This document shows positions 55,757 through 64,000 of a stretch of 64,000 nt of DNA, piece after piece. The translations under genes and the position numbers were made by a program. The notes under the pieces were generated by a model. It was not told where the DNA came from and searched no databases. It was given only the letters and a program-made list of their open reading frames with translations. The DNA is from Methylocella sp. (GTDB lineage: Bacteria > Pseudomonadota > Alphaproteobacteria > Rhizobiales > Beijerinckiaceae), in the NCBI GenBank assembly GCA_037200525.1, contig JBBCGG010000001.1, positions 1,716,501 to 1,780,500 of the forward strand. The letters are read 5' to 3'. The number at the start of each line of letters is the position of its first letter. Position 1 is the first letter of the stretch.

Positions 55757-56686
55757 CTATCTCGCCGTCAGAATCGCCTTACACTCGGTAGGCAATTGCG
55801 CCATGGTCAACGGCGGTTTGGGCCGTTCCGGCGCAGCAGGCCTTGGATGCAGAACTTCATCGGAGAACCAGTAGGCCAGCGAGGCGTCGCAGCCGTCTCC
55901 CGGGGGGACGGCGTCTTGCTCCCGGCAGGCCTCTTGCCCCCGCGGGCACATCAGGCGGACATGGAAATGATAATCATGGCCGTAAAAGGGGCGCACCTTA
56001 TTCAGCCATGAGCGATCGCCTGTCGCCTCCCGGCACAGCGCTTTTTTGATCGCGGCGTTGACGAAGATGCGTTGCACTTCGCGTTCCTGCGCCGCCGCCT
56101 TGATCACTTCCAAATGATCCGGAGTCCACTTCGACGGTTCGACATCGAGCCGGTCCGCGCGCACCACGTTAATCGCGGACATTTGTTCCCGTTCGGCGCG
56201 CGACAAGTCGCGCGCCGGCATGGGTGTCAACCAAATGTCGGCGTCGAGCCCAATCTGATGCGAGGCGTGTCCTGTCAGCATTGGGCCGCCGCGCGGCTGC
56301 GACATGTCGCCGACGAGAATCCCCGGCCAGTTGCTGACGGTCGGAATCTTGCGCGCAAATCGCTCGAGAAAAGCGATCAGCGCGGGATGGCCCCAATTGC
56401 GGTTGCGCGATAGCCGCATGACTTGCCAAGCTGGTCCATTGACCGGCAGCGGCTTTCCGCCCGCAAGGCAGCCGCGCGAATAAAAGCCGATCGTGCGCGC
56501 GGCCAGAGGCGCCGGCTCCGCCTGCCGCCCGAATAATTCCTTCGCTGGAGTCGATGGATCGTCCGGGTGCTCCAGCGGCGGCAGGACTCTTGGCTCGAGC
56601 GAGCCTATGTCCTGCGCAAGAACCGCGGCCGGCGCCAGCAGACCGGCGATCATCGCAATAAACAAAGAAACACGGGACGGTCGCAT
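55757..56686 (-). CDS. mepA: penicillin-insensitive murein endopeptidase
   Basis: The 309-residue protein is a LAS-family metallopeptidase that cuts D-Ala-meso-DAP cross-links. It has a signal peptide (FIAMIAGLLAPAAVLA) and zinc ligands in HASHQIGLDADIW (H140, H143, D148, D150) and a later DYHFHVRLMCP. GGAGGAG precedes ATG 56686; the extra upstream frame is rejected. It acts in the periplasm and, with the L,D-transpeptidase elsewhere in the window, concerns peptidoglycan remodelling. Convergent with the small His/Met-rich protein gene. Confidence 0.92.
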   Translation of the reverse strand: MRPSRVSLFIAMIAGLLAPAAVLAQDIGSLEPRVLPPLEHPDDPSTPAKELFGRQAEPAPLAARTIGFYSRGCLAGGKPLPVNGPAWQVMRLSRNRNWGHPALIAFLERFARKIPTVSNWPGILVGDMSQPRGGPMLTGHASHQIGLDADIWLTPMPARDLSRAEREQMSAINVVRADRLDVEPSKWTPDHLEVIKAAAQEREVQRIFVNAAIKKALCREATGDRSWLNKVRPFYGHDYHFHVRLMCPRGQEACREQDAVPPGDGCDASLAYWFSDEVLHPRPAAPERPKPPLTMAQLPTECKAILTAR

Positions 56687-56845
56687 GAAAGCTCCTCCAT
56701 GTCCGGCGTCAAAGACGGGCCGCCCGCAATCGGGCGCGGCTTTGTCGCGCTGGCGGCGAATCGCAGCCAGTCCCAACTAGACTAGGTCAAATTGAGACAC
56801 AAATCCGGCAGAGTGAGCTTGTTGACCTAGGGAGTTGCGAAGGGC

Positions 56846-57430
56846 CTAGCGTTTGGCCAGCGCGTCGAGCGCCTGATCCAATCCCTTGAACGATATTTCA
56901 AGCGGCTTTGGACTACCCGCCGGATCGGTGAAGGCAAGCTGCCCCGGCTGCGAATGATTGCGGAATGTCTGCATCTGGTCGTCGTCGAGCTCCATTTCCG
57001 CGAAACAAGCGGCTGGGATGCAGGATTTGAAAGGCAGAGTGAGGTGCGGCTTGGCGGCGTCAGGCGCGATATCGACGCCAGGAGCGATCAAAACATTGAC
57101 CGGCACGAGCACGACAAGCCGCATCGGCGGCTTGTCCTTTGCCGGCTCTTTGCCCTTCGCCTGCCCTTTCGGCTGGATCGCTCGGCCAAATGCAATTCGC
57201 GCGACGGGAGCGTCTCCCTGTAATTTGATCGTAGTTGTGACCTCGCAGGCCTGTTCGCCGGATCCCGTGGGGGAGACGCCGCAATGCAGGAACCAGTCGC
57301 CGAATGTTTCGCTCGTGCCCTCCGCTCCCGCCGACGGAGCAGCTGGCGCGGCCGGCGCGTGCGCTTGCGCCAGTCCGGCGCCGCATGAAAGAAGGTATGC
57401 GCCGAACGCGATGATCTGAGTTTTCCGCAT
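56846..57430 (-). CDS. invasion-associated locus B (IalB) family protein
   Basis: The 194-residue protein has a signal peptide (IIAFGAYLLSCGAGLAQA) and the IalB fold: SETFGDWFLHCG, EQACEVTTTIKLQ and LPFKSCIPAACFAEMELDD. Four Cys residues form the typical pairs. The family is widespread in Alphaproteobacteria; its function in non-pathogens is not defined. ATG 57430 with GGTGGG is used in place of the TTG before it. A charged insertion (KGQAKGKEPAKDKPP) lies near 90-105. Confidence 0.88.
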   Translation of the reverse strand: MRKTQIIAFGAYLLSCGAGLAQAHAPAAPAAPSAGAEGTSETFGDWFLHCGVSPTGSGEQACEVTTTIKLQGDAPVARIAFGRAIQPKGQAKGKEPAKDKPPMRLVVLVPVNVLIAPGVDIAPDAAKPHLTLPFKSCIPAACFAEMELDDDQMQTFRNHSQPGQLAFTDPAGSPKPLEISFKGLDQALDALAKR

Positions 57431-57580
57431 CAACCCACCTCAATGACAGCCTGACTCCCCATCGATAGGCCAACTGCGCGGGCAAACCAAGGTCAAGTTG
57501 ATGCAGATCGAATTGCGCAGGCATTTTTCCAAGGAAGATGCTAAACGGCGCAATCCCATCTCATTGGCGAGCATCCTGCT

Positions 57581-57976
57581 TTGACAAATCCTGAAACGCA
57601 AAAATGGGCATTGATCGCGAGCGCGCTGGCGGGCCTCTTCGGCGCTTGCGGGGTAATCCTCTCCGCCGTCGCGGCGCATGTCGCGGCCAGCCCCTTGCTC
57701 GAAACGGCGTCCAGCTTTTTGCTGATCCATGCGGTTGCGACTTTGGCTGTCTCCGGCCTCGCGACGGGCGCGGGGCGACGGAGCGGCTGGTTTCTCGGCT
57801 CGGCGATCCTGTTTTTGCTGGGCAGTCTGTTGTTTTGCGGCGATCTCTCCATGCGCGCCCTCGCCGGGGGGCGCCTTTTCGCGATGGCGGCGCCTATCGG
57901 CGGAACGCTGTTGATCCTTGGCTGGATCTCTACGTTCATTGCGGCGCTCATAGCTTTGTCCGCAAAGAGGGTCTGA
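57581..57976 (+). CDS. DUF423 family membrane protein
   Basis: The 131-residue protein has four hydrophobic helices (about 9-30, 44-62, 70-87 and 103-126), matching the small DUF423 family. SALAGLFGACGVILSAVAAH is typical of its first helix. The start is TTG 57581; no better ATG exists in frame near the 5' end. It probably lies in the inner membrane. Function is unknown. Confidence 0.7.
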   Translation: MTNPETQKWALIASALAGLFGACGVILSAVAAHVAASPLLETASSFLLIHAVATLAVSGLATGAGRRSGWFLGSAILFLLGSLLFCGDLSMRALAGGRLFAMAAPIGGTLLILGWISTFIAALIALSAKRV

Positions 57977-58095
57977 GGCCGCCGCAGGGATGCGCCATGA
58001 ACAAATCGTAACCACAATTAGCGACCACGATTGATTGTCTGGACTTTAAGCATCGGGCAAGGCAAAGTCCGCGTTCGAGCCAATCAGGTCTCAAA

Positions 58096-58482
58096 ATGAC
58101 GCTTGCCCACGCTTCGGACTTGCCTTCAAAGCGAATTTTGGTCGTAGAGGATGAGCCTTTCATTGCGCTGACGCTCGTCGATACGCTGTCGGACCTTGGT
58201 TTCGACGTCGCAGGCTGCGTTGGCGACGTCTCGGCTGCGATCGATTTCATTGGCCGCGAGCATATTGACGGCGCTCTTTTGGACGTGAACCTCGGCACGC
58301 AGCGGGTTGACGCCGTCGCCGATTTGCTGGCGGAGCGCGCCTGCCCGTTTATTTTCACGACCGGACACGGGCGATCCGGCGTTCCGGCTGCGTATGCCGA
58401 TCGAGCCGTTCTGCAAAAACCATTTGGGGCCAAAGACCTCGCCGCTTTATTGCTGACAGTGTTCGGGGCCGTCGGCCACTAG
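58096..58482 (+). CDS. single-domain response regulator
   Basis: The 128-residue protein is a lone receiver domain. The acidic pocket is E18/D19, the phosphorylation site is D63 in GALLDVNLG, and FTTGHG and LQKPFGAKD carry the conserved Thr and Lys. There is no output domain, so it may act as a phosphate sink or bind a partner protein. No histidine kinase is nearby. Such proteins in alphaproteobacteria often tie into general stress or motility control. Confidence 0.88.
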   Translation: MTLAHASDLPSKRILVVEDEPFIALTLVDTLSDLGFDVAGCVGDVSAAIDFIGREHIDGALLDVNLGTQRVDAVADLLAERACPFIFTTGHGRSGVPAAYADRAVLQKPFGAKDLAALLLTVFGAVGH

Positions 58483-58671
58483 TCGGTCGAACCGGTTTCG
58501 ATGCGGCTTGCTTTTTGCTCGTCGTTCCACGCGTGGCCGTCGGAGCGGCTCGAAACGGTTTGCCGCCTTGATCGTGACATAGTCAAAGACTACGACTTTG
58601 TTTCCGCAGGATTTGCGGCGGCGCCGTCAGAACGGCGGAGAGCCTGAGGGCAACTGAGAGCCATGGTCTAG

Positions 58672-60573
58672 ATGGCGACGATCGCTTCTGTTTCTCCGAC
58701 GCCTCCCCGTAGACACTCTTCCCGAATCATTGGGGCTTTAGCCGCCTGCGCCATCGTAATCGCAATGACCGCCGCCGTGGTCCCCTGGCTGTTTTCGACG
58801 AGCGTGCTGCGCGACGAGATCGTCGCGCAAATCCGTCAGATGACGGGCCTCGTCGCGCTGTCGCAAGGCCGGGCGGTTTTCGTGGTTCTGCCCGAACCGC
58901 ACATCAGCATTGACGACATCCACTTCGCGGATCCCTCGGGCGCGCTGCGGATCGACGCGCGCTATCTCAAGGGCTATCTGCGCGTCTCTGCGCTTCTGCG
59001 CGGGCGACTTGAAATAGCGTCAGCGACGCTCGGCGCCCCGGAAATTGTTATCGATCTTGACGGCCACCCGGTGCCGGCCGACAGCGCGATCGGCCGCGCC
59101 GCCTATGCAAAATCAGCCAGCCCGCAAGCGACTTTCGCCGACGAAGCGCGTCTGGGCGTGGTTTCGCTTGTCGATGGCAGCGCGCGTCTGAAAAGCAAAT
59201 CCGGCAGTTCGGATCTTTGGATCGACGACATTAACGTAACGCTCGATTGGCGCACCCTCGGCGCTTCGGCGAGTCTCGCCGGAACCGTGCGCTTTCGCGG
59301 ACAATCCGCTGATATCGCCGCCATGATTGCGCGCCCGTCCGAATTGTTGCGAGGCGAGCAATCCGCGCTGAGCCTGAAGATCGATGGCCCAGCGCTTTCG
59401 CTTTCGGCCGAAGGTAATTTGGCGAGCGCGCCGAGGCCGCAATATACCGGCCGCCTCGCCGCTTCGGCCCCCTCGGTGCGAAAGCTGGTCGAAACCGGCG
59501 GCTATTTCGTCGATCTTCCGGCTCCTTTTGAGGATTTCGCTTTGACTTGCGAGGCGAGCCTCAGCGCTGCGAGCGCAAGTTTTTCCGGTCTCCATTTGCA
59601 GCTGGACGGCAATGAATATGAGGGCGCGCTGGCGGTTCTGTTCGGGGGGAAAAAGCCAGTCCTCTCCGGCACTTTGGCGGCAAATCTTTTGTCCCTGCGT
59701 CCTTTTCTCGAAGGCCTGCCCGCCGGCATTGCTCGCGATGGCCAATGGAGTCATGATCTGTTCGATCTCGAAGGCGCGACTTTCGCCGATCTTGACCTGC
59801 GCGTCTCGGCGAGTCGCCTGATTCTGCCGGAAATTGAGATGAGCGACGCGGCTTTCTCGCTGCTCAGCCAGAATGGCCGCCTCGAGGTCGCGCTGGTTGG
59901 CGCCAAGGCCTATCAGGGCGAAATCCGAGGCCGCGCCTCCTTTACGGCGAATAGCGACGGAATCGAGGTGCGCGCGAGCGGGGCAATGACTGACGTTGAC
60001 GTTGCGGCCTTACTGCCTAACTCGATCGGGCCGTGGACGGTCTCAGGAGCTGTGACCGCCACGGGCAATTTCGAGAGCTCGGGCGCCAGCATGAGCGAAG
60101 TTATGCGCAATCTCGAGGGCCGCGCCCAAGTCGCGCTCGACCATGGCGAACTCGGCGGCATCAATCTCGAGAAGGCGCTGGGTTCGCTCGACAAAAGACC
60201 GCTCGCGCTCGCCAATGACATCCATTATGGCGGCACCGCTTTCGACAGCGCGGGATTTGGTCTGCGCATCGTCGCCGGCGTCGGCGCAATTGACGACGGG
60301 CAGCTCCGCAGTTCGAGCGCCAATCTGGGGTTTGGCGGCGCGGTTGAATTCTTTGAGCGCACGCTCAATGTGCACGCCATCGCATCGCTTCCCGGTAGGG
60401 ACGACGGAGCGGAGCCGGAGCCGAAATTTGCTTTCGACGTCGCCGGCTCCTGGGATGATCTCGCCTTGATTCCCGATGCGCAGAGTCTGATCCGGCAATC
60501 GGGAGCCGCGGCTCCGCTTTTTTCGCAACAGCCTGCAGCAGCCAAGCCAACCGCCAACTCAGATGGCAAATAG
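58672..60573 (+). CDS. AsmA-like envelope protein
   Basis: The 633-residue protein has one N-terminal membrane helix (about 20-45: ALAACAIVIAMTAAVVPWLF) and a long beta-rich periplasmic region of AsmA type, with the conserved beginning GLVALSQGRAVFVVLPEPHI and the AsmA_2-like C-terminal part GNFESSGASMSEVMRNLEGRAQ. AsmA-like proteins are thought to help lipid transport to, or stability of, the outer membrane. ATG 58672 is the first in frame; the residues before the helix are short. The last 30 residues are Ala/Pro-rich. Confidence 0.88.
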   Translation: MATIASVSPTPPRRHSSRIIGALAACAIVIAMTAAVVPWLFSTSVLRDEIVAQIRQMTGLVALSQGRAVFVVLPEPHISIDDIHFADPSGALRIDARYLKGYLRVSALLRGRLEIASATLGAPEIVIDLDGHPVPADSAIGRAAYAKSASPQATFADEARLGVVSLVDGSARLKSKSGSSDLWIDDINVTLDWRTLGASASLAGTVRFRGQSADIAAMIARPSELLRGEQSALSLKIDGPALSLSAEGNLASAPRPQYTGRLAASAPSVRKLVETGGYFVDLPAPFEDFALTCEASLSAASASFSGLHLQLDGNEYEGALAVLFGGKKPVLSGTLAANLLSLRPFLEGLPAGIARDGQWSHDLFDLEGATFADLDLRVSASRLILPEIEMSDAAFSLLSQNGRLEVALVGAKAYQGEIRGRASFTANSDGIEVRASGAMTDVDVAALLPNSIGPWTVSGAVTATGNFESSGASMSEVMRNLEGRAQVALDHGELGGINLEKALGSLDKRPLALANDIHYGGTAFDSAGFGLRIVAGVGAIDDGQLRSSSANLGFGGAVEFFERTLNVHAIASLPGRDDGAEPEPKFAFDVAGSWDDLALIPDAQSLIRQSGAAAPLFSQQPAAAKPTANSDGK

Positions 60574-60666
60574 CAGAGCTTCGGCCAGGAAGACTCCTTG
60601 CCCGCGGCGCATCGTCGTGCAAGCATAAGCTGAGCTGGTTGCAGCGAAGGGGGGAGCAGAACGGTC

Positions 60667-60969
60667 ATGAGTAAACTGGTTGTCCTATATTCCGCGCCGG
60701 AGAATCCGGAAAAATTTGCTCGCTATTTTCGCGAAACCCACATGCCGCTGGTCCGCAAAATGCCCGGATTGAAAGATGCGGTCTATGGACCCAGCACATC
60801 GTTGGATGGAGCCGCCGGGGCATTCTCTTGGACCTTCATCGGCACGTTTGATAATCTTAAAGCGATCCATGACGCGTTGGGCTCGCCAGCCGGGCAGGCA
60901 GTCGCCGCCGACATTCCCAACTATTCGCCGCAGGCGCCGGTAATCCTGCACGTCGACGACGAAAAATAG
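60667..60969 (+). CDS. EthD family protein
   Basis: The 100-residue protein resembles the EthD domain (dimeric alpha-beta barrel): MSKLVVLYSAPENPEKFARY, the ETHMPLVRKMPGL motif and DIPNYSPQAPVILHVDD. Members are small proteins of uncertain function; the name derives from ether degradation in one species. AGGGGGG precedes the ATG. It is the last gene before the convergent Crp/Fnr regulator. Confidence 0.8.
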   Translation: MSKLVVLYSAPENPEKFARYFRETHMPLVRKMPGLKDAVYGPSTSLDGAAGAFSWTFIGTFDNLKAIHDALGSPAGQAVAADIPNYSPQAPVILHVDDEK

Positions 60970-61026
60970 CGACGAACTCGCCGAAAAGATCGAAACCGGT
61001 CCTCGTCATGCTCCAGGCTTGGAGCG

Positions 61027-61731
61027 TCATCCGCCCTCGCGCATCGCCTCGTCGAGGCGCGCTTCCAGAACTTGCGGTTTGATGAGGACCAGGGCGCCCC
61101 GGGTTTTTTCGATAAGACCTTCTTGCACCAGGGCCGAGAGTTCTCGCGTGACCTGCTCGCGCCGGCAGCCGATGCGCGCAGCGAGGACATGATGGAAGGG
61201 CGGCGGCGTCACCGTGCGCTCGGCAGGCTTGCCGGGACGGGGATGCGCCATGCGCAAAAGCTCTGAATAGAGGCGGTGCTTTAGATCGAAGATCGAATGT
61301 TCGGCGAGCCGTGAATTGAGTTCGCGCACGCGCCCTGTGAGGAGCCGCAAAATCCGATCGCAGGCGGTTTTTGAGGCAAAAATCACCTCGCGGAACACGG
61401 ACGCCGGCATAATGCAAAGCTCGGACTTGGTCAGGGCGGTGACATTGGCCGAGCGTTTGGCCCCATCGATCGCCGTCATTTCGCCGAAGAACTGGCCCGC
61501 CCGGCTCTCGCCAAGGATGATCTCCTTGCCGGCTGCGGTGCGAATCAATACGCGGACCTCGCCGATGATGATGAAATAAACGTCCGAGGATTCGTCCTCA
61601 TAATCGACAACCAATTCGCCATCATCGAAACGGCGCCAATTGCAGAGCCGGTCGAAGCGATCGAAATCAATATCGGCGACATCCTTGAAAAACGGAACGC
61701 GAGCAAGGGTTTGCAGGGGGCGTTGGGTCAT
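61027..61731 (-). CDS. Crp/Fnr family transcriptional regulator
   Basis: The 234-residue protein has a cyclic-nucleotide-binding-like domain (about 10-130: YEDESSDVYFIIIGEVRVLI, then GESRAGQFFGEMTAIDGAKRS) and a C-terminal winged helix (HHVLAARIGCRREQVTRELSA). It lacks an N-terminal cysteine cluster, so it is unlikely to be an Fe-S Fnr; cAMP or another ligand is possible. ATG 61731 is chosen. It may regulate stress or energy metabolism, not readable from sequence. Confidence 0.9.
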   Translation of the reverse strand: MTQRPLQTLARVPFFKDVADIDFDRFDRLCNWRRFDDGELVVDYEDESSDVYFIIIGEVRVLIRTAAGKEIILGESRAGQFFGEMTAIDGAKRSANVTALTKSELCIMPASVFREVIFASKTACDRILRLLTGRVRELNSRLAEHSIFDLKHRLYSELLRMAHPRPGKPAERTVTPPPFHHVLAARIGCRREQVTRELSALVQEGLIEKTRGALVLIKPQVLEARLDEAMREGG

Positions 61732-62161
61732 AATCAAAAAACCATAAAAATTATTTCACTTCAATTCGGTCATAGGATGGAAGATTAGCAAAAGCCATAA
61801 GATTGATCGTATCTTCGATTGCATCGCGTTTTAGCGAGTCCTGTCAATCTCCCGGAACGCCGCCGCGCCAGAGACGCCCTATAATACTACGCCTTGCGCG
61901 TTGAGTAGTTCCCCACGCCAATTAATAGTGCTAGGCCGACGACTATTGCGTGACGCATCATCCGAAGTGCCGCCGTTCGATCGACTTGCTTCGACTATTG
62001 GGCGATGATCAGCGTCGGTTGGATCGGAAATGCCGCACTGCAGGCATTGGTGGGCAAGCGAAATATCCGCCGGGTGAGTGAGCTGCGTATTCCTCCGTTT
62101 GAAATTGGGCTCTCCCGGGCTCAATTGGTGATCAACGCAACGATGAGAGGATAGTCCGCAA
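61732..62161. promoter_or_regulatory. 430 bases between divergent genes
   Basis: No gene seen. The AT-rich part at 61735-61830 is the likely promoter of the Crp/Fnr gene. No symmetric Fnr-type site was recognised by eye. Confidence 0.4.
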
Positions 62162-62545
62162 ATGACTTACGCTGAAAAAACCGCCATTGGACGCCTCCTC
62201 CATTCGAGCCTGGTCGCGCGCGATTGGGCTGCGCTCGGCGCGATGCTCGCGGAAAATGTCGTCTGGACGTTGCCGGGCGATAATCAGGTGTCGGGCGAAA
62301 TTGCTGGCCGCGACGCGGTGATCGCCCATTTTCAGAAAATCGCAGCCTTCGGCGTGAATTTCAAACTCGAGCACATTCTCGTTAGCCGGGACAATGTCGC
62401 GCTTGGCTTGCACAATACGGCGCGGCGCGGGGATGCTTTGCTCGATGAGCATCTGGCGACGGTCTGCTTACTTGACGGCGAAATCATCCGCGCCATTGAA
62501 ACCTATTTGTCGGATGTCGAAGGCATGAACGCCTTTTTCGCGTGA
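62162..62545 (+). CDS. SnoaL/NTF2-like protein
   Basis: The 127-residue protein is an NTF2-like fold of the SnoaL type: WAALGAMLAENVVWTLPGDN, EIAGRDAVIAHFQKIAAFG and ALLDEHLATVCLLDGEI. Such proteins include isomerases, dehydratases and polyketide cyclases, and many bind small hydrophobic ligands. GAGAGGA precedes the ATG. Its substrate is unknown. It stands alone, facing the minus-strand extensin-like gene. Confidence 0.8.
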   Translation: MTYAEKTAIGRLLHSSLVARDWAALGAMLAENVVWTLPGDNQVSGEIAGRDAVIAHFQKIAAFGVNFKLEHILVSRDNVALGLHNTARRGDALLDEHLATVCLLDGEIIRAIETYLSDVEGMNAFFA

Positions 62546-62596
62546 AGGAAAAAGGGCTCTCGGCATCGTTTGATCCATCGAAGCGCCGGCCTTTCG

Positions 62597-63544
62597 CTAC
62601 TGACAAAACTTCGATGTTCCATCGCTTCCGCGTGGTTCGAGATCAAAGTGCCAATGGTTGGCGTGAAAGGCGTCGGAGCCCGGACCTAGCGCCGTATGGA
62701 AATAGCCGCAAGCTGCGGAGCGGGCGGCGCGGTCGAATCCGCGCTCCGTCTCGTCGGCCATTTTCCCGACCTGATATGTCCTCCCGCCCGTAAATTTGAT
62801 TTCGGCGATGTCGATCGCGAGACCCGTAGCATGCGCGCTCAGCTTCGCGCCCACGACGTGGTCGCGGGTTCTGCATTCGAAGCCGGGGCCGGTCCCAATC
62901 GCAATGATGGAAGCGTCAAATGCGCCTTTGGCGAGGGGGACTAGCAGTTCATTCGTGAAATTGGCGAAGGTCGCGGCGGTAATGCAAGCTACCGTCGGAC
63001 GATCCGGCAAATCGACGCGCTGCCCGCCTCGGAGCGTCAGAGCCTCAAGCGTAACCGGTTGCGCAATAAGGCAGCGCCGATCGCTCGACGCCTCAATCGC
63101 GGCCGGCTTTGCGACGACGCCTTGGGCCGCGAGCGTTTCCATGCAGCCCTCTGACGTTGCAGGCGCTGGGGCTGCGAGCGGCTCAGGCGGGCGGGCGACC
63201 TCGGCTGGCTTTGGCGATTTTGGTCTTTCGGGAGGAAGAGGAACGTCCGCCCTCTCGTCCCGTGGAAGCTCGATGGGAGCAGACTTAGCGTCGGATAACG
63301 TAAAGCTCTGCAAGACGCAGATAAGCGCGACGCTCAGCAAGATACGTTGGCGGGAGACCTCGCTAGAATTCGCCTGCGCGGGGTTTTTCTCGCGCTTTGT
63401 TTCGATTTCAAATCTGATGGCGTTTCTCCTGTCTGCAACGAACAATATTCTCGAAGCAAAATAGTTCGCTCGCGCGAGGAGAAGTTCTGAGCCAAACGTG
63501 CGAGCGGTCCGCGGCGCGGGGCTGGACAGGATGTGGCAAAGCAC
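62597..63544 (-). CDS. extensin-like protein (DUF1376/extensin_C type)
   Basis: The 315-residue open frame carries the Extensin-like C-terminal domain at about 140-310, with SDRRCLIAQPVTLEALTLRG, then AHATGLAIDIAEIKFTGG and ANHWHFDLEPRG. These resemble LAS-type peptidase folds (H and D residues in HATGLAIDIAE and HWHFD). A likely membrane/signal helix is RQRILLSVALICVLQSFT at about 65-82, so the mature start may be later than drawn. No ATG lies near the 5' end; GTG or TTG starts are possible. A Pro-rich linker follows. Confidence 0.8.
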   Translation of the reverse strand: MLCHILSSPAPRTARTFGSELLLARANYFASRILFVADRRNAIRFEIETKREKNPAQANSSEVSRQRILLSVALICVLQSFTLSDAKSAPIELPRDERADVPLPPERPKSPKPAEVARPPEPLAAPAPATSEGCMETLAAQGVVAKPAAIEASSDRRCLIAQPVTLEALTLRGGQRVDLPDRPTVACITAATFANFTNELLVPLAKGAFDASIIAIGTGPGFECRTRDHVVGAKLSAHATGLAIDIAEIKFTGGRTYQVGKMADETERGFDRAARSAACGYFHTALGPGSDAFHANHWHFDLEPRGSDGTSKFCQ

Positions 63545-63620
63545 GCGATAAGATTCGGCGCAGCATCAAATGCGCGCAGGCGCTAAAAGCCTGAAAAGAG
63601 CAATCATGGGAGTGAAGCCA

Positions 63621-64000
63621 ATGCATATCGGGACGATTGTCGCCGCGACGCTTTTGAGTATTGCCGCGGGCTCCGCCTCCGCCGCCTCAGTGACGAAAAG
63701 CATTGATGTCAACGCCCCGCCGGCAAAGGTGTGGGCGATGATCGGTCCGTTCTGCTCGATCAGCGCTTGGCATCCGGCCATCGGCACGTGCACTTCGGAT
63801 GGTAAGCCGGAGCCAACCCGCACGCTCGTCACCAAAGATGGCGCAGCTACTTTTGTAGAGCTGGAGACCGCCCGCGACGACAAAGGGATGAGCTATTCCT
63901 ACGCCATCAAGTCAAGCCCGCTGCCGCTCAGCAATTACCTCTCGACGATCAAGGTCGTTCCCAAGGGCGACGGCATGTCGACGATCACCTGGTTCAGCAC
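63621..64000 (+). CDS. SRPBCC family protein (runs off the window)
   Basis: The frame opens at 63606, but ATG 63621, with GGGAG 8 bases upstream, gives a better signal peptide (IGTIVAATLLSIAAGSASA). The mature part is the start of a START/SRPBCC domain: VTKSIDVNAPPAKVWAMIGP, followed by ISAWHPAIGTCTSDG and GMSYSYAIKSSPLPLSNYL. Such proteins bind hydrophobic ligands; the extracytoplasmic members are poorly known. The C-terminus lies beyond the window. Confidence 0.8.
   Translation, partial: MHIGTIVAATLLSIAAGSASAASVTKSIDVNAPPAKVWAMIGPFCSISAWHPAIGTCTSDGKPEPTRTLVTKDGAATFVELETARDDKGMSYSYAIKSSPLPLSNYLSTIKVVPKGDGMSTITWFS

Noticed and set aside
61879-62124. 81-residue minus-strand frame upstream of the SnoaL-like gene
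   Set aside because: No ribosome-binding site, no domain and no codon bias resembling neighbouring genes.

Overview
The window reads as chromosomal DNA from an alphaproteobacterium of the order Hyphomicrobiales. The evidence is the set of lineage-typical genes: an ldtR/ldtP-type regulator and L,D-transpeptidase pair, an IalB-family protein, a DUF1013 (TrcR-type) cell-cycle regulator, an extensin-like protein, DUF2244, and the block glyA-nrdR-ribD-ribE. Base composition is GC-rich except for short AT-rich islands. A Beijerinckiaceae or methylotroph relative is plausible, but this is inference and no decisive marker is present. No rRNA gene, convincing tRNA gene or CRISPR array was seen.

Region 1 (1-1.4 kb) holds the edge of a DUF2252 gene and a small hypothetical gene, followed by about 1.4 kb of apparently non-coding DNA with an AT-rich patch. 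Region 2 (2.7-24.6 kb) is a large Wzx/Wzy-type exopolysaccharide locus. It has four GT-B glycosyltransferases, a UDP-glucuronate 4-epimerase-like enzyme, two hexapeptide acyltransferases, an FkbM methyltransferase, a Wzx flippase, a Wzy-like polymerase, a Wzc/ExoP co-polymerase with autokinase, and a Wza-type outer-membrane lipoprotein. It also carries two unusual members: a 1043-residue secreted protein that looks like an uncharacterised glycoside hydrolase, and a JmjC/cupin_8-like protein. No initiating phosphoglycosyltransferase is present, so that step must be encoded elsewhere.

Region 3 (25-30.5 kb) has an acetoacetate decarboxylase-like gene and an envelope module: the MarR-type regulator LdtR, an L,D-transpeptidase and a DUF937/OmpA fusion. 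Region 4 (30.9-44.2 kb) is mostly housekeeping: serine hydroxymethyltransferase, NrdR, riboflavin synthesis, Hsp20, an acyl-CoA carboxylase alpha subunit, a TonB-dependent receptor facing a PCu(A)C copper chaperone, Apt with MtnP, and a RecD-like helicase. Region 5 (44.2-52.2 kb) is an osmoprotectant ABC transporter whose second permease is separated from the rest by a lipase gene.

Two different IS5-family (IS427-like) elements sit in region 5, each flanked by CTAG. One splits the lipase gene, which rejoins in frame when the element and one CTAG are removed. The other lies exactly in a CTAG that formed the overlapping stop codons of the convergent permease and nth genes, so both proteins remain intact. 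Region 6 (52.6-64 kb) holds TrcR, MsrA, MepA, IalB, a lone receiver domain, an AsmA-like protein, a Crp/Fnr regulator, an extensin-like protein and a partial SRPBCC protein.
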